Source: Egaibacter danicus
Lineage (GTDB): Bacteria; Pseudomonadota; Gammaproteobacteria; Burkholderiales; Burkholderiaceae_C
Length of the DNA: 64,000 nucleotides
Assembly (NCBI GenBank): GCA_016707075.1
Contig: JADJII010000007.1
Span: 124,001-188,000, forward strand
Direction: 5' to 3'
Part shown: positions 25,963 through 33,347 of the stretch, in pieces
Layout of the letters: each line of letters opens with the position of its first letter
Numbering within the stretch: the first letter of the stretch is position 1
Program-made: the position numbers and the translations under genes
Notes under the pieces: model-generated
Databases searched by the model: none
What the model saw: only the letters and a program-made list of their open reading frames with translations
Told to the model about the DNA's origin: nothing

Positions 25963-26583
25963 CTATGAGCCCACGGCAGCCGCCGACTTGTGCGGCACAA
26001 ATATGCCGCAACCCAGCAGCCGATGTGGCCCCAGGCCACACCGCTGCAGACGCAGTGATTGTTCCTCAGGCAGTGCGTGCAGCATCAGGCTGAATGTATC
26101 CAGCACGCGTCCCGATATCACCATGCGCTGGCGCTTGCCACAGACACGCTCGCCACCGATACCGAGCGTATCAAGTTCACGCCTCACCGTCGCCATGAAC
26201 GCCACTTCGTCCGCACTATCTGCAGCCACCTTGTAGGCATACAAGGTGGCATGGGGCTGCAATTCGCGCCTGTGCGGCGCGCCCAAACGCAGGCGATGGC
26301 CATCCACACTCAGGTCAAGACCTGCCAGCGCCATCAGCTCGTCCATGCGCTGCGCACCGACCCGCAGCAACAAGCGCGCGCGCCGGGACAGCAAGGCCGG
26401 CTCGTCACCGCCCGGCACCAGCTTGATGGGTTGTACCCCCGCCAATGTCTCGGTGCCCAGCCAGGGCATTTGTGCACACAGGGCCTGCTGCAGCGCCTGA
26501 GCATGGTCGCGCGGCAATGTCTGCCCGTCCAGGGGAAACACAACATCCACCGTTACGTCACCCGGTGTTTGCGAGGCCGTCAC
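25963..26583 (-). CDS. Cas6/Cmx6-like RAMP-fold protein outside any CRISPR locus
   Basis: 206 residues. The opening VDVVFPLDGQTLPRDHAQAL, the middle LLLRVGAQRMDELMALAG and DGHRLRLGAP, and the C-terminal Gly-rich loop CGLGPHRLLGCGIFVP (182-197) match the layout of type I-MYXAN Cas6/Cmx6 endoribonucleases as I recall them. No CRISPR array or other cas gene is in the window. The start overlaps the stop of the 79-aa gene (ATGA). A double ferredoxin-like RNA-binding fold is expected. Whether it cuts RNA is open. Its invariant neighbour in this operon is the DsrC-like gene. Confidence 0.75.
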   Translation of the reverse strand: MTASQTPGDVTVDVVFPLDGQTLPRDHAQALQQALCAQMPWLGTETLAGVQPIKLVPGGDEPALLSRRARLLLRVGAQRMDELMALAGLDLSVDGHRLRLGAPHRRELQPHATLYAYKVAADSADEVAFMATVRRELDTLGIGGERVCGKRQRMVISGRVLDTFSLMLHALPEEQSLRLQRCGLGPHRLLGCGIFVPHKSAAAVGS

Positions 26584-26819
26584 GTCGGCTCCTGCGGTTG
26601 GAGCACGGACTGAGGCTGCGTCTGCACCCAGCGCAGCAAAGCCTCACCCCAAAGTTGTGCCGTCTGGGGATCGATCTCAAACACGGTGAAACGGCTTTTC
26701 TCGCGAATGCGCGTACGCAGCAAGCTCATGCCGCCACCGGCATAGTCCAGTTGCTGCAATTCAATGACCTGCCCGCCCAGAGGACTGGTCAGCTTTTCAA
26801 GCGGCGTAATGGTGGTCAT
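26580..26819 (-). CDS. Small protein of unknown function, first gene of dsr-divergent operon
   Basis: 79 residues from ATG 26819 (MTTITPLEKLTSPLGGQVIE); an in-frame ATG ten codons upstream (MTGIEQEIRN) is an alternative. It contains a compact alpha/beta pattern (VIELQQLDYAGGGMSLLRTRIR, FTVFEIDPQTAQLWGEALLRW) and no cysteine. Its stop overlaps the start of the Cas6-like gene by four bases, so translation is coupled. It lies 116 bp downstream of the 44-bp shared element. Function unknown. Confidence 0.65.
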   Translation of the reverse strand: MTTITPLEKLTSPLGGQVIELQQLDYAGGGMSLLRTRIREKSRFTVFEIDPQTAQLWGEALLRWVQTQPQSVLQPQEPT

Positions 26820-26934
26820 ATTGCGTATCTCTTGTTCTATGCCTGTCATCCACGAGCGACTGGGCCGTGAAAGCCCACACCGCCAGACCGGACAAACCGT
26901 CTGTACCGCTATTTGGCGCAATGGCGGGCCGTAC

Positions 26935-26978
26935 CGTCTATAACCGGCACGGGTGGGGACATATAGCCCGAATGGGTA
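26935..26978 (-). promoter_or_regulatory. 44-bp shared sulfur-operon element, copy B (dsr-divergent promoter region)
   Basis: On the minus strand: TACCCATTCGGGCTA, a 13-bp spacer ending CACCC, then GTGCCGGTTATAGACG. Same 15+13+16 layout as copies A and C. It points toward the eight-gene leftward operon. The 312-bp gap between that operon and dsrA contains no gene; the dsrA-side promoter is not obvious, so the element may also act on dsrA. Confidence 0.75.
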
Positions 26979-27131
26979 GCACAGAATACTCAACGAGGGT
27001 GATGGCGCTCAGCGCACAGGGAAACGTACCATTTGCCCCAGACTCAACCGTGAACCAGCCGTCGAAGGCAGACTCCGGCAAGGCCTTTGATTGTTCGGCA
27101 CAACCCGTTCCACCCTGACAGGAGACACACC

Positions 27132-28412
27132 ATGAGCAAAAAACCGCACGACACTCCCATGTTGGATCAGCTTGAAAGCGGTCCGTGGCCAAGCTTCGTT
27201 ACAGGCCTGAAACGTCTCGCCAAGGATAACGACTACATGACTGACCTTATGGGTCAGTTGGAGCACTCGTATAAGACGCGAAAGGGGTACTGGAAGGGCG
27301 GCACGGTTGGCGTCTTCGGCTACGGAGGCGGCGTGATCCCACGCTTTTCCGAGGTGGCGGAGATGTTCCCGGCTTCCAAGGAATTCCACACCCTTCGTGT
27401 ACAGCCCCCAGCCGGCATGCACTACAACACCGATGTGCTGCGCAAAATGTGCGATATCTGGGAGCGTCATGGCTCTGGCCTGATTGCATTTCACGGTCAG
27501 TCCGGCGACATCATGTTTCAGGGTGCCAGCACGGCCAACGTGCAGGGGGCATTTGACGAGCTCAACGAACTGGGCTTCGATTTGGGCGGAGCCGGCCCTG
27601 CGGTACGCACCAGCATGTCCTGCGTCGGTGCTGCACGTTGCGAGCAGTCCTGCTTTGACGAAGCGCGGGCACACCGCCATGTGGTCAATACGTTTCTGGA
27701 TGATATGCACCGCCCGGCACTGCCCTATAAGTTCAAATTCAAGTTTTCAGGTTGTCCGAATGACTGCATGAATTCCATTCAGCGTGCGGACATGGCGGTC
27801 ATTGGCACTTGGCGCGACAACATGCGTACCGATGAACCTCTGGCTCGCAAATGGTTCGCCAAACATGGCTTGACCGAACTGGTTAACGATGTGGTCAGCC
27901 GCTGCCCGACCAAGGCCATCATGCTCAAGGAGACCAAGGATGTCTCCAAGGGCTCCAAGATTTCCAGCGTCGCTGTAAACGACACCCAGTCGCTGGAAAT
28001 CGACAACTCCAACTGCGTACGCTGCATGCACTGCATCAACGTCATGACCGGTGCCCTGGCCACGGGCACGGACAAAGGCGTGACGGTGCTGATGGGCGGC
28101 AAGCGCACCCTCAAAATCGGTGACCTGATGGGCACGGTGGTGACACCTTTCATGCCGATGAAGACGGATGAGGATTACCAGGCACTGGTGGAACTGGCTC
28201 AGAAGTCGATCGACTTCTTCGCTGAAAACGCTCTGGAGCATGAGCGCACCGGCGAGATGATTGAGCGCATCGGCTTGATCAACTTCCTGGAAGGCATTGG
28301 GCTAGAGATTGACCCCAATATGGTTTCCACGCCGCGCACCAACCCCTATGTCCGCACTGACGGATGGGACGACGAAGTAGCCAAGATCAATGCCCGCAAG
28401 GCGGCGGCCTGA
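27132..28412 (+). CDS. dsrA: Reverse dissimilatory sulfite reductase subunit alpha
   Basis: 426 residues from ATG 27132 (MSKKPHDTPMLDQLESGPWP) behind AGGAGACACACC. DsrA landmarks: YKTRKGYWKGGTVGVFGYGGG, the siroheme/[4Fe-4S] ligands in SCVGAARCEQSC and FKFSGCPNDCMNSI, and the ferredoxin insert NCVRCMHCINVMTGAL. With DsrB it oxidises sulfur bound to DsrC toward sulfite in the cytoplasm. The oxidative direction is inferred from dsrEFH and dsrL and the lack of dsrD. First gene of a 15-gene operon. Confidence 0.98.
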   Translation: MSKKPHDTPMLDQLESGPWPSFVTGLKRLAKDNDYMTDLMGQLEHSYKTRKGYWKGGTVGVFGYGGGVIPRFSEVAEMFPASKEFHTLRVQPPAGMHYNTDVLRKMCDIWERHGSGLIAFHGQSGDIMFQGASTANVQGAFDELNELGFDLGGAGPAVRTSMSCVGAARCEQSCFDEARAHRHVVNTFLDDMHRPALPYKFKFKFSGCPNDCMNSIQRADMAVIGTWRDNMRTDEPLARKWFAKHGLTELVNDVVSRCPTKAIMLKETKDVSKGSKISSVAVNDTQSLEIDNSNCVRCMHCINVMTGALATGTDKGVTVLMGGKRTLKIGDLMGTVVTPFMPMKTDEDYQALVELAQKSIDFFAENALEHERTGEMIERIGLINFLEGIGLEIDPNMVSTPRTNPYVRTDGWDDEVAKINARKAAA

Positions 28413-28439
28413 AACTCTGAAGATCACAGGAATACCAAC

Positions 28440-29510
28440 ATGGCAACCATGCGCACCCCCATCGAAAGCGGCGTACCGGACAACAAGCAGTACCTGCATC
28501 CGCTGATGCTCAAGAACTACGGCAACTGGAAGTACCACGACCGGCCACGTCCGGGCGTGCTGCACCACGTGTCGCACACCGGTGACGAGATCTGGACCGT
28601 GCGTGCAGGCACGCAGCGCCAGATGGACCTCTTCACTATCCGCAAGCTGTGCGACATTGCCGATACCTACGCTGACGGGCATGTCCGTTTCACCATCCGC
28701 TCCAACATCGAGTACATGGTGTCCGACCCGGGGCGTGTGGCTCCATTGGTTGATGCACTCACCAGCAACGGTTTTCCAGTGGGTGGTACCGGCAACTCCG
28801 TTTCTGCCATCGCGCACACCCAGGGTTGGCTGCACTGCGACATTCCCGGCACAGACGCCTCCGGCGCGGTTAAAGCCCTGATGGATGACCTGCATGCTGA
28901 GTTCATCCAGGAAGAAATGCCCAATCGGGTTCATCTGTCTACCTCCTGCTGCGAAATCAACTGCGGCGGCCAGGCCGACATAGCCATCATCATCCAGCAC
29001 ACCAAGCCACCCAAGATCAATCATGATCTGGTAGCCAATATGTGCGAGCGTCCTACCGTGGTGGCGCGTTGCCCGGTGGCCGCCATTCGGCCCGCCATGG
29101 TCAACGGCAAGCCGTCGCTGGAAATTGACGAATCCAAATGCATGTGCTGTGGAGCCTGCTACCCACCCTGCCCCCCGATGCAGATCAACGATCCCGAGCA
29201 CAGCAAGCTGGCGATCTGGGTTGGCGGCAAGAACTCCAATGCCCGTGGCAAACCGACCTTCATGAAGATGGTGGCCTCAGGCCTGCCCAACAATCCACCA
29301 CGCTGGCCCGAAGTGTCGGCGATGGTCAAGAAAATTTTGTATACCTATAAAGAAGATGCCCGCTCTTGGGAGCGGGTATCCGACTGGATCGAGCGTATCG
29401 GCTGGCCCGCATTCTTTGAGAAATGCGATCTACCCTTTACCAAGTACCTGATTGACGACTGGCGCGGTGCTCGCACCAGCCTGAATGCTTCGACCCATAT
29501 CCGTTTTTGA
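28440..29510 (+). CDS. dsrB: Reverse dissimilatory sulfite reductase subunit beta
   Basis: 356 residues, normal for DsrB. The siroheme-cluster cysteines are in STSCCEINCGGQADIA, the ferredoxin domain in KCMCCGACYPPCPPMQINDP, and the helical C-terminus ends WRGARTSLNASTHIRF. It pairs with DsrA as alpha2beta2. 27 bp after dsrA. All expected ligands are present. Confidence 0.98.
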   Translation: MATMRTPIESGVPDNKQYLHPLMLKNYGNWKYHDRPRPGVLHHVSHTGDEIWTVRAGTQRQMDLFTIRKLCDIADTYADGHVRFTIRSNIEYMVSDPGRVAPLVDALTSNGFPVGGTGNSVSAIAHTQGWLHCDIPGTDASGAVKALMDDLHAEFIQEEMPNRVHLSTSCCEINCGGQADIAIIIQHTKPPKINHDLVANMCERPTVVARCPVAAIRPAMVNGKPSLEIDESKCMCCGACYPPCPPMQINDPEHSKLAIWVGGKNSNARGKPTFMKMVASGLPNNPPRWPEVSAMVKKILYTYKEDARSWERVSDWIERIGWPAFFEKCDLPFTKYLIDDWRGARTSLNASTHIRF

Positions 29511-29531
29511 TCGATATCGGAAAAAACCACC

Positions 29532-29891
29532 ATGAAATTTGGCTTACTTGTGAGCGAAGGTCCCTATACGCACCAGGCGTCCGACACTGCCTATCAGTTC
29601 GTCGTAGCGGCCTTGGCAAAAGGCCATGAGATTCAACGCGTCTTTTTCTACCACGACGGTGTAAATAACGCGACTCGCCTCACCGAGCCGCCACAGGACG
29701 ACCGGCATGTTGTGAACCGCTGGTCAGCTTTGGCCACAGAGCACAAAGTGGATCTGGTGGTGTGTGTAGCCGCTGCTTTGCGCCGTGGCATCAAGGAAGA
29801 GGTGTTGGCGCCGGGTTTTCGTATCTCGGGTTTGGGCCAATTGGTGGACAGCGGTATCAAGGCCGACCGTTTGGTGACGTTTGGCGATTAA
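29532..29891 (+). CDS. dsrE: Sulfurtransferase DsrE
   Basis: 119 residues. The active cysteine C78 (LVVCVAAALRRG) sits at the same number as the functional Cys78 of Allochromatium DsrE. The Rossmann-like start MKFGLLVSEGPY and C-terminal GLGQLVDSGIKADRLVTFG are family features. It forms the DsrE2F2H2 hexamer that passes persulfide sulfur to DsrC. Presence of dsrEFH is diagnostic for sulfur oxidisers. Confidence 0.96.
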   Translation: MKFGLLVSEGPYTHQASDTAYQFVVAALAKGHEIQRVFFYHDGVNNATRLTEPPQDDRHVVNRWSALATEHKVDLVVCVAAALRRGIKEEVLAPGFRISGLGQLVDSGIKADRLVTFGD

Positions 29892-29914
29892 TCGACTAAG
29901 GGGAGACACCCGAA

Positions 29915-30310
29915 ATGAGCGAACAGCAAGCAACTCCAGCAGTCGGTCCAAAAGTGAAGAAATTCATGTTTGTGAACCGCAAGGCGCCTTACGGCACCAT
30001 CTATGCACTGGAAAGTCTGGAGGTGGTGTTGATCACCGCCACTTTTGATCAGGATGTGAGCCTGGTCTTCATGGACGACGGCGTCTATGAACTGGTCAAG
30101 GGACAACAGACCAAGGGCATCGGCATCAAGAATTTCTCACCCAGCTACCGCGCGTTGGACGGCTACGACGTGGAAAAACTCTATGTCGATCAGGACTCAC
30201 TGGCGCAGCGTGGCCTGACCGAGAAAGACCTGCTGGTTCCAGTGGAGGTGCTCGACGCGCAGCAAATGGGCCAGCTCATGCAGCAACAGGATGTGATCCT
30301 GAGTTTTTGA
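29915..30310 (+). CDS. dsrF: Sulfur relay protein DsrF
   Basis: 131 residues with KKFMFVNRKAPYGTIYALESL and VSLVFMDDGVYELVKGQ, then IGIKNFSPSYRALDGYDVEKL, as in DsrF/TusC. No cysteine at the DsrE-like active position, in line with its structural role in DsrEFH. GGGGAGACACCC precedes the start. Confidence 0.95.
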   Translation: MSEQQATPAVGPKVKKFMFVNRKAPYGTIYALESLEVVLITATFDQDVSLVFMDDGVYELVKGQQTKGIGIKNFSPSYRALDGYDVEKLYVDQDSLAQRGLTEKDLLVPVEVLDAQQMGQLMQQQDVILSF

Positions 30311-30326
30311 AGGAAGAAGGAAACCC

Positions 30327-30626
30327 ATGTTGCACATCGTCAATAAATCCCCCTTCCAGACCAGCACTCTGGACACTTGCTTGCGGATGGCCCAGGCGGG
30401 CAATGCGCTGTTGCTCATCGAAGATGGCATTTATGCCGCCACGGCAGGAAGCGCCGCAGAGGCCCGCATTCGTCAGGCCTGTACCAAGCTCAAGGTCTAT
30501 GCCCTGCAGCCCGACATGGATGCCCGCGGCGTGACTGGCAAACTGATCGAAGGCGTCACGCCAGTGGATTACGCCGGCTTTGTCGACCTGGCCGTGGAAC
30601 ACAGCACCTCTCACTCGTGGTTGTGA
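30327..30626 (+). CDS. dsrH: Sulfur relay protein DsrH
   Basis: 99 residues with the TusB/DsrH pattern MLHIVNKSPFQTSTLDTCLR and ALLLIEDGIYAAT. The family cysteine is C18 (C20 in Allochromatium). Third subunit of DsrEFH, 16 bp after dsrF. Confidence 0.95.
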   Translation: MLHIVNKSPFQTSTLDTCLRMAQAGNALLLIEDGIYAATAGSAAEARIRQACTKLKVYALQPDMDARGVTGKLIEGVTPVDYAGFVDLAVEHSTSHSWL

Positions 30627-30668
30627 GCCGAACACGATTCACTACCTATTTTTTACCTGGAGAAATAC

Positions 30669-31001
30669 ATGAGCTTTGAAATTGCCGGCAAGACCTACGA
30701 AACCGATGAAGAGGGTTACCTTCTAAACCTGGCGGACTGGACGACCGACGCCGCGGTGCACCTGGCCGAAGAGGAGAAAGTGGCGCTCACCGACAACCAC
30801 TGGGAAGTAATCAATTTCCTGCGTGAGTACTACAACGAGTACCAGATTGCGCCCGCTGTGCGCGTGCTGACAAAGGCTATTGGCAAGCAATTCGGTGAGG
30901 AAAAGGGCAACAGCAAATATCTTTACGACCTGTTTCCCTACGGGCCAGCCAAGCAGGCCTGCAAGATCGCCGGCCTGCCCAAGCCTACCGGCTGTATCTG
31001 A
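30669..31001 (+). CDS. dsrC: Canonical DsrC with both redox cysteines
   Basis: 110 residues. The carboxy-terminal arm YGPAKQACKIAGLPKPTGCI contains C98 and the penultimate C109, the two cysteines that bind sulfur and exchange with DsrAB and DsrK. Core motifs TDNHWEVINFLREYY and SKYLYDLFPYG are complete. It acts as the sulfur-carrying substrate protein. Two other DsrC-like sequences in the window lack these cysteines. Confidence 0.98.
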   Translation: MSFEIAGKTYETDEEGYLLNLADWTTDAAVHLAEEEKVALTDNHWEVINFLREYYNEYQIAPAVRVLTKAIGKQFGEEKGNSKYLYDLFPYGPAKQACKIAGLPKPTGCI

Positions 31002-31058
31002 CCGCGGACACTGAAATCCAGGTGCGTCTGCCAAGCCGATAAACCGCCGGTACTGCCC

Positions 31059-31793
31059 ATGTCACTCTTGACGATCTTCTACGCAGTCATGTTCTACGTC
31101 GCCACAGGCGTGTTCGTTGTCGGGCTGGCGCGCAAGATCCGTAGCTATGCGAAGGTCTCTGCGCCGCTGAAGATTCCCACCACACCGGCACCAATGACCG
31201 CCACTGGGGTGGGCTGGCGCATGACCCGCGAGGTGGTTTTCTTTGAAAGCCTGTTCAAGTCCAACAAATGGACTTGGATCCTCGGCTGGACGTTTCACGC
31301 TGCGCTGTTACTGGTGGTGTTGCGTCATCTGCGGTATTTTCAGGAGCCGGTCTGGTTGCCCGTCGCCTTGATCCAGCCCTTTGGCACCTATGCGGGTTTT
31401 GCCATGGTGGCAGGTCTGGCTGGTTTGTGGGCTCGCCGCTGGCTGGTTGATCGCGTGCGCTACATCTCCACGCCATCGGACCATCTGATGCTTGCTCTGC
31501 TGTTGGCGATCGGCCTGAGCGGATTGGGTATGCGCTTTGTGGCACATACCGACATCATCGCCGTCAAGGCATTCATGCTGGGACTGATGCGGTTTGACTG
31601 GCAACCGTTGCCGAGCGACCCGGCGCTGCTGGTGCATCTGGCGCTTGTAGCACTGCTCATGATCATCTTTCCCATCAGCAAGCTGTTGCATGCGCCGGGG
31701 CTATTTTTCAGTCCAACCCGCAACCAGGCCGACATCGCCCGCGAGGCACGGCACATCTCTGCATGGGCCGCAGCGTTGGACAAACGACCCTGA
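31059..31793 (+). CDS. dsrM: DsrM membrane cytochrome b subunit
   Basis: 244 residues with an N-terminal helix and four to five more membrane spans. Histidines in WTFHAALLLVVLRHLRYF and PISKLLHAPGLFFSPTRNQ fit haem-b ligation, as in NarI. The C-terminal FSPTRNQ end is shared by DsrM and NarI proteins. DsrM receives electrons from DsrK and reduces or oxidises quinone in the DsrMKJOP complex. 16 bp before dsrK. Confidence 0.95.
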   Translation: MSLLTIFYAVMFYVATGVFVVGLARKIRSYAKVSAPLKIPTTPAPMTATGVGWRMTREVVFFESLFKSNKWTWILGWTFHAALLLVVLRHLRYFQEPVWLPVALIQPFGTYAGFAMVAGLAGLWARRWLVDRVRYISTPSDHLMLALLLAIGLSGLGMRFVAHTDIIAVKAFMLGLMRFDWQPLPSDPALLVHLALVALLMIIFPISKLLHAPGLFFSPTRNQADIAREARHISAWAAALDKRP

Positions 31794-31808
31794 GCACCCA
31801 CATTCAAC

Positions 31809-33302
31809 ATGGCCACAGCCGCATTTGAAACCCCGAAGCTCAAGAGCTACCCGGTCATCCCGTTGGTACAGGCAGGTGCCGTATCGCACCTAAAGCCCTT
31901 TGTGGCGAGCGGGGCAATTCAGAAAGCGCTTGGATTTCCGGAAGAACTGGTGGAGGACTGGCAGACCAAAGCCATAGCCAAGATGGGCGAGTTGCTGGGC
32001 AAGTACCGTTCACTCCAGGTCTATATGGACGCCTGCGTGCATTGTGGAGCCTGCTCTGACAAATGCCACTATTTCCTGGGCACGGCCGATCCGAAAAACA
32101 TGCCGGTGGCTCGCCAGGACTTGATGCGCAAGGTCTACCGGCGCTACTTCACGTTTGCAGGCAAGCACTTCCCCAAGTTGGTCGGTGCAGTGGACCTCAC
32201 GCGCGAAGTGCTCGACGAGTGGTACAGCTATTTCAACCAGTGCTCGGAATGCCGTCGTTGCTCGGTGTTTTGCCCTTATGGCATTGATACGGCAGAGGTC
32301 ACCATGGCCGCGCGGGAGATCATGGACTCCATCGGTATGGGGCAAAAATACTCAAACGAGATCATCGGCAAGGTACACCGTATTGGCAATAACCTGGGCA
32401 TCCCCGGCCCCGCGTTGGAAAACACGCTCGAAGGCCTGGAGGAAGATACCAAGGATGAGACTGGTCTGGACATCAAGTTTCCTCTCGACGTCAAAGGTGC
32501 TGAGGTGCTGTTGATCACACCTTCGGCCGACTTCTTTTCAGAACCACACGTGGAGAGCCTGATCGGCTACGCCAAAGTGTTTCACGCTGCAGGCATCAGT
32601 TGGACGCTGAGTTCACACGCGTCAGAAGCCGGCAATTTTGGCATGTTCATTGGCAACTATGAACAGATGCGCAACATTTCCATGCGCGTGCGCGAAGCCG
32701 CTCTTGAACTGGGTGTGAAACGCATTGTCGTTGGCGAGTGCGGCCATGCCTGGCGGGTGGCCTACAGCTTCTGGAACACCTTGATCGGTCCGTTTGACTA
32801 CCTCGATCAACGCTACCCGGTGCCTCAGCACATCTGCGAGTTCACAGACGATCTGATTCAGCGCGGCGCACTCAGCTTCGACAAAGAGGCCAATGACGAC
32901 CGCATCATCACCTTCCATGATTCCTGCAACGTGGCTCGCGCCTCGCGAATGGGCAATATGCCCGGTGGGCAGTTCGTCATTCCCCGGCGCATCATCACAT
33001 CGGTGGCGAATCATTTTCACGACATGGCGCCGCAAACCATTCACGAAAGCACCTTCTGCTGTGGTGGCGGTGGTGGCTTGCTGACAGATGACCTGATGGA
33101 GTTGCGCGTCAAAGGTGCCTTGCCCCGCATGGAGGCCTTGAATAACGTCGTAGAAGACCACGGCGTGAACTTCATGGCTACGATCTGCGCCATCTGCAAA
33201 GCCCAATTCACTAAAGTCTTGCCCTACTACGGCTTCAAAATGAGCATGGTGGGCGGCGTGCACCAGTTGGTCAGCAAGGCAATTCGACTGGGCGACAAGT
33301 AG
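31809..33302 (+). CDS. dsrK: DsrK, HdrD-like catalytic Fe-S subunit
   Basis: 497 residues. Two [4Fe-4S] motifs, C76/C79/C82/C86 (CVHCGACSDKC) and C145/C148/C151/C155 (CSECRRCSVFC), are followed by CCG-type motifs GECGHAWRVAYSFW and FCCGGGGGLLTDDLM that bind the noncubane cluster. It interacts with DsrC disulfide/trisulfide on the cytoplasmic side. Longer than the paralogue at 17283, with conserved extra N-terminal segment. Confidence 0.97.
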   Translation: MATAAFETPKLKSYPVIPLVQAGAVSHLKPFVASGAIQKALGFPEELVEDWQTKAIAKMGELLGKYRSLQVYMDACVHCGACSDKCHYFLGTADPKNMPVARQDLMRKVYRRYFTFAGKHFPKLVGAVDLTREVLDEWYSYFNQCSECRRCSVFCPYGIDTAEVTMAAREIMDSIGMGQKYSNEIIGKVHRIGNNLGIPGPALENTLEGLEEDTKDETGLDIKFPLDVKGAEVLLITPSADFFSEPHVESLIGYAKVFHAAGISWTLSSHASEAGNFGMFIGNYEQMRNISMRVREAALELGVKRIVVGECGHAWRVAYSFWNTLIGPFDYLDQRYPVPQHICEFTDDLIQRGALSFDKEANDDRIITFHDSCNVARASRMGNMPGGQFVIPRRIITSVANHFHDMAPQTIHESTFCCGGGGGLLTDDLMELRVKGALPRMEALNNVVEDHGVNFMATICAICKAQFTKVLPYYGFKMSMVGGVHQLVSKAIRLGDK

Positions 33303-33347
33303 CCCCGTCCCTTGTTGCCTATTCAAAACACCAGGAGACTCCACTAT

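Noticed and set aside
25963..26583. CRISPR array near the Cas6-like gene
   Set aside because: No regularly spaced direct repeats are visible anywhere in the window.
26994..27131. Search for a plus-strand copy of the 44-bp element facing dsrA
   Set aside because: TACCATTTGCC at about 27027 is the nearest match; it lacks the palindrome and the ATAGACG end.
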